Part shown: positions 4,887 to 12,535 of the stretch, one piece after another
Position numbering within the stretch: the stretch's first letter is position 1
Layout of the letters: every line of letters begins with the position of its first letter
Source of the DNA: Burkholderiales bacterium
GTDB lineage: Bacteria; Pseudomonadota; Gammaproteobacteria; Burkholderiales; Burkholderiaceae_E
DNA: 14,804 nucleotides
Reading direction: 5' to 3'
Assembly (NCBI GenBank): GCA_020348765.1
Contig: CP070753.1
Coordinates: 952,638 to 967,441 of the forward strand
Notes under the pieces: generated by a model
What the model saw: only the letters and a program-made list of their open reading frames with translations
The model's database searches: none
What the model was told of the DNA's origin: nothing
Made by a program: the position numbers and the translations under genes

Positions 4887-6290
4887 ATGACCGAGCTGTG
4901 GCGCTGGGACGCCTTCGAACTGGCACGCGCGATTCGCACGCGTGCCGTGTCCAGCCGCGAGGCAGCGCTCGCCTGTCTCGAGCGCACGGACCAGGTCAAC
5001 GGGCGGCTGAATGCGATCGTCGAGCTCGCACCCGATGCCGCGCTCGCAGCCGCCGAGGCGGCCGATGCGGCCGTCGGCCGCGGCGAGACACTCGGTTGGC
5101 TACACGGCGTACCGGTGACCACCAAGATCAATGTCGACCAGGCCGGCAGCGCCACCAGCAACGGTGTGGTCGCGTTCCGGGACGCGGTGGCGCTCGAGGA
5201 CAGCCCGGTGGTGGCCAACCTGCGCGCCGCCGGCGCGGTGATCTTCGGCCGCACCAACACGCCGGCATTCTCGTTTCGCTGGTTCACCGAAAACGACCTG
5301 CACGGGCGCACGCTGAATCCGTGGTCGACCGGGCACACGCCGGGCGGCTCGAGTGGCGGCGCCTCGGTCGCCGTGGCCGCCGGCATGGGCCCGATCGCGC
5401 AAGGCAACGACTTCGCCGGCTCGATCCGCTACCCGGCCTACTGCACCGGCGTGTTCGGCCTGCGGCCGTCGTTCGGGCGCGTACCGGCCCACCTGCCGAG
5501 CGCACCCGCGGAGCGGCCGATCACGGCGCCGTGGATGTCCGTGCAGGGGCCGCTCGCGCGATCGGTGCGCGATCTGCGGCTGGCGCTCCGGGCCATGGCC
5601 GCAGGCGACCCGAATGACCCCTGGTGGGTGCCGGCGCCGCTCGAAGGCGCCGCGCCGGCGCACCCGATCCGGGTCGCATTCAGCCGCAGCGCAGCGGGTC
5701 GCTCGGCCTCGCCCGAGGTCGAGGCAGCCGTCCTGGGCGCGGCCGGATGGCTTTCGGAGGCCGGCTACGCAATCGAGGAGGTCGACCCGCCGGACATGGC
5801 CGAGGCGGCCGCGCTGTGGCTCACGCTGGCCCAGGGCGAAGCACGCCATTTCATGGGCGAGGCGATCGCCAGGGACGGTGACCACGGCATCCGCACGGCA
5901 TTCGAGTCCATGTGCGCGCACGCGCCGGTGCTCGATGCCTACCGGCACATGAAGGCGCTCGCGCAGCGCTCGGCGCTGGTGCGGCGCTGGCAGCAGTTCC
6001 TGCAACGCTATCCGCTGGTGCTGACACCGGTCAGCGGCGAATCTGCCTTCCCGTGGGGGCTCGATGTCGGCGGGCGCACCGGGATCGATCGCGTGCTGCA
6101 GGCGCTGGGCCCGATGTTCATGGTGCCGGTGCTGGGGCTGCCGGCGGTCGCTGCGCCCACCGGCGTCGCGAACCGGCTGCCGATCGGGGTCCAGATCGTC
6201 GGGCCCCGATTCCGCGAGGACCTGGTGCTGGATGCAGCCGAAGTGCTCGAGGCACGCTGCGGGCCGATGACACCGATCGATCCACGCTGA
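4887..6290 (+). CDS. Amidase-signature family hydrolase
   Basis: A 467-residue member of the amidase signature family, hydrolysing C-N bonds with a Ser-cisSer-Lys triad; no signal peptide is visible, so probably cytoplasmic. The triad is intact: Lys80 (VPVTTKINVD), Ser155 (GGSSGGAS) and nucleophile Ser179 (GNDFAGSIRYPA). The Lys-to-Ser spacing of 99 and Ser-to-Ser spacing of 24 equal those I recall for fatty acid amide hydrolase. The usual GTDxGGSIR is GNDFAGSIR here, a mild variation next to the nucleophile. ATG at 4887 is supported by AGGAG six bases upstream. It is not GatA in context: gatB and gatC are absent and the C-terminal region is shorter. The substrate is unknown. It is divergent from the aroG leader and convergent with the NTF2-like gene, so it is probably expressed alone. 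Confidence 0.9.
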   Translation: MTELWRWDAFELARAIRTRAVSSREAALACLERTDQVNGRLNAIVELAPDAALAAAEAADAAVGRGETLGWLHGVPVTTKINVDQAGSATSNGVVAFRDAVALEDSPVVANLRAAGAVIFGRTNTPAFSFRWFTENDLHGRTLNPWSTGHTPGGSSGGASVAVAAGMGPIAQGNDFAGSIRYPAYCTGVFGLRPSFGRVPAHLPSAPAERPITAPWMSVQGPLARSVRDLRLALRAMAAGDPNDPWWVPAPLEGAAPAHPIRVAFSRSAAGRSASPEVEAAVLGAAGWLSEAGYAIEEVDPPDMAEAAALWLTLAQGEARHFMGEAIARDGDHGIRTAFESMCAHAPVLDAYRHMKALAQRSALVRRWQQFLQRYPLVLTPVSGESAFPWGLDVGGRTGIDRVLQALGPMFMVPVLGLPAVAAPTGVANRLPIGVQIVGPRFREDLVLDAAEVLEARCGPMTPIDPR

Positions 6291-6306
6291 GCTCGAAGGG
6301 CGATGC

Positions 6307-6322
6307 CGGCCGGTTCCGGCCG
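6307..6322. other. Short GC hairpin after the amidase gene
   Basis: CGGCCG-GTTC-CGGCCG is a perfect six-pair stem with a four-base loop, 17 bases after the amidase stop codon in the 117-base gap before the convergent NTF2-like gene. There is no T-tract on either strand, so it is at best a weak or factor-dependent transcription end. The rest of the gap shows nothing recognisable. Confidence 0.3.
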
Positions 6323-6407
6323 TCCGCCGCCGGTGGACGAGGCCCGCCGCTGCACGCGCGAGCACGAGCCGCGGCGACACGCCGAGCGAGTAGCCCGGGC
6401 AGTCAGC

Positions 6408-6827
6408 TCAACGCAAGTCGTCGGGAACGGGTTTGCCCTGTCCGGCCTGGTCCCAGGCGTGGGCGGCGATCCGCCACTGGCCCTGCGACTTGACCAGCAG
6501 GTATCCGCTGAGGTCATGGTTCACGGTGGAGCCGTTCTCGAGCATTTCGGACAAGGCCAGCACCACGGCCACGTTTCCGAAACGCAGGATCTTCATGCCC
6601 TGCGTGTGCTCCTCGAACGAGTGCAGATTGGCGCGCGCCACCGTCTCCATGCGGTCGATGAAGCCATCGACCGTTCGCGCCTGCACCGGTCGCGCGGCGC
6701 CGAACAGTTGCGCATCCGGAACGAAATCCTGGCGGAAACGGCCCCAGTCGGGCCCTGTGCCCGGCTCCCAGCGCATCGCCTCGAAGTGATCGCCGATCAG
6801 CGAGCGAATCGCCTCGTCGTCGTCCAT
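6408..6827 (-). CDS. NTF2/SnoaL-like small protein of unknown function
   Basis: A 139-residue protein that looks like the NTF2-like (SnoaL/DUF4440) cone fold. It has an N-terminal helix with EAIRSLIGDHFEAM, a central FIDRMETVARANLHSFEEHTQ, and C-terminal strands GNVAVVLALSEM and GYLLVKSQGQWRIAAHAWDQ, the typical last strands ending in a Trp-rich stretch. Such proteins may be enzymes, ligand binders or association domains, and nothing here identifies a role. The ATG is preceded by GGGAGGA (6844-6838), which touches the tldD stop codon, 10 bases away. The gene therefore appears to be the last member of the yhdP-tldD unit and translationally linked to tldD. Confidence 0.75.
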   Translation of the reverse strand: MDDDEAIRSLIGDHFEAMRWEPGTGPDWGRFRQDFVPDAQLFGAARPVQARTVDGFIDRMETVARANLHSFEEHTQGMKILRFGNVAVVLALSEMLENGSTVNHDLSGYLLVKSQGQWRIAAHAWDQAGQGKPVPDDLR

Positions 6828-6843
6828 CGCGCTCGAGTCCTCC

Positions 6844-8304
6844 CTATCCCGTTCCGCCGACGGTCAGCCCCTCGATGCGCAGTGTCGGCTGGCCCACGCC
6901 CACCGGCACCGACTGGCCGTCCTTGCCGCAGGTACCGACGCCGGTGTCCAGTCGCATGTCGCCGCCGATCATGCTGACGCGCGTCAGCGCATCGGGGCCG
7001 TTGCCGATGATGGTCGCGCCCTTGACCGGAAACCGGATCCGTCCGCCCTCGACCCAGTAGGCCTCCGAGGCCGAGAACACGAACTTGCCGTTGGTGATGT
7101 CGACCTGACCGCCGCCGAAATTGACCGCGTACAGGCCGCGCTCGACCGACTCCAGGATCTCGCCCGGATCGCGCTCGCCGTTCAGCATGTAGGTGTTCGT
7201 CATGCGCGGCATCGGCAGATGCGCGAACGACTCGCGCCGACCGTTGCCGGTCACCGGCACCCGCATCAGGCGCGCATTCAGCGTGTCCTGCAGGTAGCCG
7301 CGCAGCACGCCGTCCTCGATCAGCACGTTGGACTGGGTCGCGTTGCCCTCGTCGTCGATGTTCAGCGAGCCGCGCCGCCCGGCGATCGTGCCGTCGTCGA
7401 CCACGGTCACGCCCGGCGCTGCGACCCGTTCTCCGATGCGCCCGGCGAATGCCGACGAGCCCTTGCGGTTGAAGTCGCCCTCGAGCCCGTGGCCGATCGC
7501 CTCGTGCAGCAGCACACCGGGCCAGCCGGGGCCGAGCACCACGGTCATCGTGCCGGCCGGCGCCGGCCGGGATTCCAGGTTGACCAGCGCCGCATCGACC
7601 GCGTGATCGACATAGCCCGAGATCACGGTATCGTCGAAATAGTCCAGGTCGAAGCGACCGCCGCCGCCGGCATGTCCCTGCTCGCGCCGGCCATTGGCCT
7701 CGGCGATCACCACCACCGACAGCCGCACCAGCGGCCGGACGTCGGCCGCGATGCGGCCGTCCGAGCGCGCCACCAGCACCACGTCGTACTCGGCAGCGAG
7801 CCCGGCCATCACCTGCGCGACACGGGGGTCGCGGGCACGTGCGGCCCGCTCGACCTTCTCGAGCAGCGCGATCTTGGCCTTGGCATCGATCGCGACGATC
7901 GGGTCACGCGGCAGGTACAGGCTGTGGCCGTGGGCACCACCCAGCGCACCGGCGACCCGCACCCGGCCGCTGCCCTGTCTGGCGATCGTCCGCGTGGCCT
8001 GCGCGGCCGCACCGAGCGCCGCGGCATTGATCTCGTCCGAATAGGCGAACGCGGTCTTGTCCCCGGCCACCGCGCGCACGCCGACGCCCTGCTCGATGCC
8101 GAAGCTGCCGGACTTGACGATGCCTTCCTCGAGACTCCAGGCCTCCGAGCGCGTGAACTGGAAGTAGAGGTCGGCGTAATCGACCCGGTGCGCGAAGATC
8201 TCGCCGAGCGCATGCAGCAGGTGCGACTCGTCCAGTCCGTTGGGTGCCAGCAGCGTCTCGCGCGCGATGCTCAGATGGTCGATTGCGTTCTCTACGGGCT
8301 TCAT
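6844..8304 (-). CDS. tldD: TldD metalloprotease subunit
   Basis: TldD of the TldD/TldE (PmbA) zinc metalloprotease, which in E. coli processes microcin B17 and C7-type peptides and degrades the antitoxin CcdA. The 486 residues match the family length of about 480. The metal-binding HEAIGH lies at 267-272 (HEAIGHGLEGDF), with the nearby NRKGSSAFAGRIGE. Also typical are the N-terminal YADLYFQ and GVGVRAV segments and the C-terminal IGNGPDALTRVSMIGGDM and GTCGKDGQ(S)VPVGVGQP blocks. Its partner tldE is not in the window, which is usual because the two genes are often apart. It lies 121 bases after yhdP and 16 before the NTF2-like gene, probably co-transcribed. The ribosome site before the ATG is weak. 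Confidence 0.96.
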   Translation of the reverse strand: MKPVENAIDHLSIARETLLAPNGLDESHLLHALGEIFAHRVDYADLYFQFTRSEAWSLEEGIVKSGSFGIEQGVGVRAVAGDKTAFAYSDEINAAALGAAAQATRTIARQGSGRVRVAGALGGAHGHSLYLPRDPIVAIDAKAKIALLEKVERAARARDPRVAQVMAGLAAEYDVVLVARSDGRIAADVRPLVRLSVVVIAEANGRREQGHAGGGGRFDLDYFDDTVISGYVDHAVDAALVNLESRPAPAGTMTVVLGPGWPGVLLHEAIGHGLEGDFNRKGSSAFAGRIGERVAAPGVTVVDDGTIAGRRGSLNIDDEGNATQSNVLIEDGVLRGYLQDTLNARLMRVPVTGNGRRESFAHLPMPRMTNTYMLNGERDPGEILESVERGLYAVNFGGGQVDITNGKFVFSASEAYWVEGGRIRFPVKGATIIGNGPDALTRVSMIGGDMRLDTGVGTCGKDGQSVPVGVGQPTLRIEGLTVGGTG

Positions 8305-8355
8305 GCGTTGGCTTCACCGAGTCGTTGTCATTCGGGCCGCACCGGGCCGCGCACT

Positions 8356-8400
8356 GCATCCATGCACGCCGCATCTTCGCGCGCCGCATCCTCGTGCGCC
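8356..8400. repeat. Imperfect 15-bp tandem repeat between yhdP and tldD
   Basis: Three adjacent 15-base units of the form GCATC-(5 variable)-GC-like-GCC occupy 8356-8370, 8371-8385 and 8386-8400. Units 2 and 3 agree at 13 of 15 positions; unit 1 is more diverged. They fill much of the 121-base gap between yhdP and tldD, where no gene is apparent. Confidence 0.5.
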
Positions 8401-8425
8401 GCGACGGCGTTCGTTCGCTCGGCGC

Positions 8426-11400
8426 TCAAGGCGATGGCTCTTCAGCCGGTTCGAGCCTCTCTTTCCTCTTCTCTACCACATCCGGGTCGGACCACGAGCC
8501 CTTGACCTCGATCTGGTAGGAGAATAGTTCGCGCAACGGCTTGCGCAGCACCAGTTGCGCCAGGAACGAACCCAGCCCGACCGCCGGGTTGGCCAGGGCC
8601 GCATATGCCAGCGACGCCAGCCCGGCGTTCAGCTCCGGGCGCACGTCGACCTGCAGGTCCTGGGTCTCGTGCGCGATGTCCGCCGAGCCCGCGATCCGCA
8701 CCTGCGCCTGCACGCCCTTCATGCGCAGGTTCGCGGTATGCGCGACCCCGTCGGCCATGCTCGCATTGCCACGGATCTCGTCGAACAGGAAGCCGGCCGC
8801 GAACACGTCGCGGAAATCGAAGCTCAGTCGCTTGGGCAGCGACTGCAGGCTCAGCACGCCGATCAGCTTGGCGATGCCGGGCTCGACCTTCAGGAACTGC
8901 CCCTGGCGGATCGCCAGCGCGATCTCGCCGTCCAGGCTCGGGTAGTCGATGCTGAACGGCAGTCCGCTCCAGCCGATCTCGCCGCTCATGACGCCCGGCG
9001 CACCCCGAAGCACGCCGGGCAGACCGAAGCGGCCCAGCAGCCGGCCCGAGTCGCGCAGCTCGAGTTCGAACTTCAGCCCGGTGCGGCGCGAGCCCTGGGC
9101 GTCGGCGATGGCCCACCGGCCGGTCGCGCGCAGCGTGGCATCGGGGTTGTCGATCTTGAGCCTTTCGATGACCCAGGCTGCCAGGTCACCCTCGCCGCGG
9201 TTCTCGGCCACCAGCTCCAGGCCACCGAGTTCGACCTCGCCCAGCACCAGGTTCTCGGCCGCGATGTCGATCGCCGGCAGCACCTGCGGTCCCGAGGACA
9301 GCAGCGATTCGACTTCTTCGGCCCGGCTCTCGGGAATCGCCAGGCGGTTGAAGCGCGCGGTCAGCGTCCCGATCGGCTGCCCGGGCAAGGCCTCGCTCCA
9401 GGTGAAATACCCGTTGACCTGTTCGGAGATCACGTTGGCACGCCAGCGCCCCGCGTCGCGTGTGGCGCCGAACGCGACCGCATTCAGTTCCCGGTTGCCG
9501 ACCCGAACCACCTGCGCCGCCGCGGACACCCGGTTCGGCAGCAGCGAAAAGCGCTCCTCGAAGTCGGCACGCGCCCCGGGTGCCAGGTCCTCGATGCGCG
9601 CGCTCGCGAGCAGCGCGTGCCAGGCGTCGATGTCGATGAACGGCATGTCCAGCGTCACGGCGAAGCCGCTGTCGGGCAGATCGGGCTCGACCTTGACCGT
9701 GAACACGCCGCGGTGAACCCGCAGCTTCTCGCTCGCCGCATCCCGCCGGCGTTCGAGCAGCAGCTGGATGTGCTCACCGATGCGCGCCCGCACCGTGTCA
9801 CGCTCGGGCCGCGCATCGGCCCGCGCCGGCTGTTGCGGCACCGACTCCACGACCAGCGCCAGCGGCTCTGCAGCCCGTTTGGTGAACGGCTCGGGCAGCG
9901 TGCTCGCGAGCCCGACCAGGTCCGATTCGATGCGCAGGCGCGAGGCCCGATTGACGGCCTCGATGCTGGCCCGGTAAGCGGTTCGCCCGGACAGCTGGCG
10001 CGTGATCGGGTTGTCCACGACGCGACGCATGCCCTCGGCATCGATCTCGCCGCTGGCATCGATCCGGATGTGCCCGGGCGCCAGCGTGCGGGCGCCGACC
10101 GTGATCGGCCCGCCGAGCATCGTGCCGGACATGCCGCGCAGCGAGAATCCGTCCTCGCTGAAGTCGAGAACGCCGGACACCGCGGAGAACTTCGGCAGGG
10201 TCTTGTCGACCTGCACCTCGCTGTCGCGCAATGCGACCGTGCCGTGCACCGTCGATCGATCCAGGTCATCGAGCGGCAACGATAGCGAAAGGTCGAGTCG
10301 CGCCGAACCGCCGACCCGCGTATCGACCGTGAACTGGTCGATGCGGGCCGCAACCGGCGACTCGTTGACGAACCGGATCATGTCCTGCGCCGGCCCCAGG
10401 CCCGAACCCTCGATGTTCAGCACCGGGTCCCGGAAGTCGGCGATCGTCGCCCGCGTGGCACCGAGCCGTACCCCGAACACCCGCCCGGACTGGGCCCGGA
10501 TGTCCATGCCGGCGCGCTCGAACACCATCTCGCCGCGCAGCGCCTCGATCGCCGGCCAGCCGGGCGCGTAGTCCAGGCGACCGTCGTAGATCGGTGCCGC
10601 GACGCGGAACTCGCCACGCGACCGGTCGCGATACGGGAAGTCGGCCAATGCCCCGCGCAGCACGAAGCTGGCATCGCGTGCCTCGCCAGCGGCGATCGAG
10701 CGACGAATCCACGCACGCGTCTCGGCACCGATCACCAGCGGCAGGTAGCGGTGGGCCCGGCCGGCCTCGGCGCGCGCCAGTCGCCCCTTCAGATCGACGC
10801 TGCCGACGCCGGTGTCGCTCCGCTCCCAGCGGCCCGACAGCTCGCCTTCGAGGTCGGCATTCGCGAAGCGCACGCTGTCGATGTCGACCTGCAGCGCCGG
10901 CGGCCCGTCCGGGCGCGGCGTTCGGCTCCAGCGCAGCTCGCCGGTCAGCGTCTCGAAGGCCACGGTCTCATCGGCGAACAGGCCCGGGAAGGTCAGCCGT
11001 GGGCTGCTGTCCAGCAGCGTCAGCCGGCCGCCGAAGTTGTCGAGCTCGATACGGCCGCGCAGCACGTCGACGCCGGGAATGCCGAGCCGACCGCGACGCG
11101 CCGGGGGCTGCGCGAGCAGCCGCAGCCGCGCGAAGCTGGCCGTCAGCGCGAGTTGCGGTTCGGCCTCGGCATGCTCGGCCGCGCGCCAGCGCAACGCGAG
11201 CCGCTCGATGCTGGCGCGCGGCTTGAGCCGTTGCAGCCAGGTCGAGGCCGCCGGTGCGAACCGCACCGGCGCGTGCCCGATCGCGTCGGCCAGCCGCTCG
11301 AGATCGAACGGGCCCAGCGTCGCCCGCAGCGCCAGCGGACGCCCGTCGGCGGCGAGCTCCGCGGTCGCTTCGCCGACGCTGGACAGCCGCAGACCGGCGG

Positions 11401-12391
11401 CACTGGCCACGGACGCCTCGGAGACCGTGAGCCGGAACCCGTCGCCGGCCGAGACGGCGCGCGCACTGAGGCGGGCCGAGTCCAGTTCGAGCGAACGCTC
11501 GTCATCCGCCAGCGTCAGTGCCGCCCCGGCCACGCTGCCCGAGAACTCGCGCAGACGACCCTCGAACAGTGACAGCCACGCCTGCGCATCGAGCCGGCCG
11601 CTGCGCCACTGCGGCGGCACCTCGGCCAGGCGGCGCACGCCGTCGAGTTCGAGCCCGGCCGTACGCACGTAGAAATCGCCGCGCCAGCGCCGCCAGTCGG
11701 TCGGGGCCGCATCGGGCATGCGAATGAAGTCCGCGCGCAGATCCACGCGCCGCGCCAGGCCCCGCGCCTGGGCCAGAAGCGAGAGCTGGTGTGCCCGGCC
11801 GCGGTTCAGCAGTGCGAACTGCACGTCCTCGAACAGCAGCTCCGGATGCCCGCCCAGCTCGTCGATCCAGCGCACGCGCGCATCGACGATATCGATCCGC
11901 TGCTGCGCCAGCAGCACCGCCAGCGGGCCGGTGCCAGCGCCGCGACCACCGTCGCCGCTCGCGTTCGGATCGAAGACGAAGCCGCCGATGCTGATTCGGC
12001 CGTCGGCCATCCGAACCACGGACAGTTCGGGCGCCGAGATCCGCAGGCTCGCGACCCGCGGCTGCATGACCGCCAGCGAGCGCCAGGAGATCACGGTCGT
12101 CAGCGACGGCAGCGACAAGGCCGGCATGTCGCCGGCGCCCGCGACCTGCACGTCGACCAGGCGCAGGCTCGGACGCAGGCCGTCCCAGCCGGTTTCGATC
12201 GCACCGATCGAGACCGGCCGCCCGATTCCGGAAGCAAGCTGCTCGACGATCGCGTCCCGAAAGCGGTCGGCTTGCGGCCACAGCCAGTAGCGCACCCCAA
12301 GAAAGCTTGCGCACACGACGATGACCAGCACCAACCCCGCACTCGCCAGCAGCGAGCCCAGGGTCGGGAGCCTGCGGACGGTCGAACTCAA
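8426..12391 (-). CDS. yhdP: YhdP family AsmA-like envelope protein
   Basis: A giant AsmA-like protein of 1321 residues, the usual size of YhdP. A basic N-terminus precedes a single membrane helix (about 12-37, SLLASAGLVLVIVVCASFLG), which anchors it in the inner membrane; the long repetitive beta-rich remainder should span the periplasm. In E. coli YhdP, together with TamB and YdbH, is implicated in moving phospholipids to the outer membrane. The C-terminal block (NAGLASLAYAALANPAVG, then LFSYQIEVKGSW) is characteristic of the family. The start is TTG at 12391, with AGAGGG six bases upstream; an ATG three bases further up is out of frame and stops at once. It probably leads the yhdP-tldD-NTF2 unit and is divergent from glnE, with 144 bases between. 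Confidence 0.94.
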   Translation of the reverse strand: MSSTVRRLPTLGSLLASAGLVLVIVVCASFLGVRYWLWPQADRFRDAIVEQLASGIGRPVSIGAIETGWDGLRPSLRLVDVQVAGAGDMPALSLPSLTTVISWRSLAVMQPRVASLRISAPELSVVRMADGRISIGGFVFDPNASGDGGRGAGTGPLAVLLAQQRIDIVDARVRWIDELGGHPELLFEDVQFALLNRGRAHQLSLLAQARGLARRVDLRADFIRMPDAAPTDWRRWRGDFYVRTAGLELDGVRRLAEVPPQWRSGRLDAQAWLSLFEGRLREFSGSVAGAALTLADDERSLELDSARLSARAVSAGDGFRLTVSEASVASAAGLRLSSVGEATAELAADGRPLALRATLGPFDLERLADAIGHAPVRFAPAASTWLQRLKPRASIERLALRWRAAEHAEAEPQLALTASFARLRLLAQPPARRGRLGIPGVDVLRGRIELDNFGGRLTLLDSSPRLTFPGLFADETVAFETLTGELRWSRTPRPDGPPALQVDIDSVRFANADLEGELSGRWERSDTGVGSVDLKGRLARAEAGRAHRYLPLVIGAETRAWIRRSIAAGEARDASFVLRGALADFPYRDRSRGEFRVAAPIYDGRLDYAPGWPAIEALRGEMVFERAGMDIRAQSGRVFGVRLGATRATIADFRDPVLNIEGSGLGPAQDMIRFVNESPVAARIDQFTVDTRVGGSARLDLSLSLPLDDLDRSTVHGTVALRDSEVQVDKTLPKFSAVSGVLDFSEDGFSLRGMSGTMLGGPITVGARTLAPGHIRIDASGEIDAEGMRRVVDNPITRQLSGRTAYRASIEAVNRASRLRIESDLVGLASTLPEPFTKRAAEPLALVVESVPQQPARADARPERDTVRARIGEHIQLLLERRRDAASEKLRVHRGVFTVKVEPDLPDSGFAVTLDMPFIDIDAWHALLASARIEDLAPGARADFEERFSLLPNRVSAAAQVVRVGNRELNAVAFGATRDAGRWRANVISEQVNGYFTWSEALPGQPIGTLTARFNRLAIPESRAEEVESLLSSGPQVLPAIDIAAENLVLGEVELGGLELVAENRGEGDLAAWVIERLKIDNPDATLRATGRWAIADAQGSRRTGLKFELELRDSGRLLGRFGLPGVLRGAPGVMSGEIGWSGLPFSIDYPSLDGEIALAIRQGQFLKVEPGIAKLIGVLSLQSLPKRLSFDFRDVFAAGFLFDEIRGNASMADGVAHTANLRMKGVQAQVRIAGSADIAHETQDLQVDVRPELNAGLASLAYAALANPAVGLGSFLAQLVLRKPLRELFSYQIEVKGSWSDPDVVEKRKERLEPAEEPSP

Positions 12392-12535
12392 TGCATCCCT
12401 CTGGTGCGACCTTTTGCCGATCGGACCGACCGGTCAGCGACGCGGCCAATGTAGCATAGGGGCCTGACAGCGAGCTCCGCGCGCCCCCGCCATCGCCCCT
12501 GCCAGTGCCCCCGCCACCCCCGCCGCACCTCGCCG

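Noticed and set aside
4516..4926. Extension of the aroG frame 137 codons upstream of its ATG
   Set aside because: The extension runs through the terminator, leader ORF and tandem repeats, and the family N-terminus matches the ATG at 4515. The open frame is only chance.
5100..6380. A 426-codon minus-strand frame opposite the amidase
   Set aside because: The amidase on the other strand carries the full catalytic triad; the antisense product is Arg- and His-rich with no family likeness.
7219..8505. A 428-codon plus-strand frame opposite tldD
   Set aside because: tldD with HEAIGH is unmistakable on the minus strand, and the opposite frame shows only shadow composition.
8555..10285. A 576-codon open frame opposite yhdP
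   Set aside because: Composition is that of a GC-rich antisense shadow, it has no ribosome site or recognisable motif, and yhdP is clearly the coding strand.
12428..12435. Eight-base palindrome GACCGGTC between yhdP and glnE as an operator
   Set aside because: It is short and GC-rich, so it is expected by chance here; no second copy or spaced half-site is visible.
12448..12453. TACATT on the minus strand as a -10 for yhdP
   Set aside because: No acceptable -35 lies 16-18 bases upstream, so it was not listed as a promoter.
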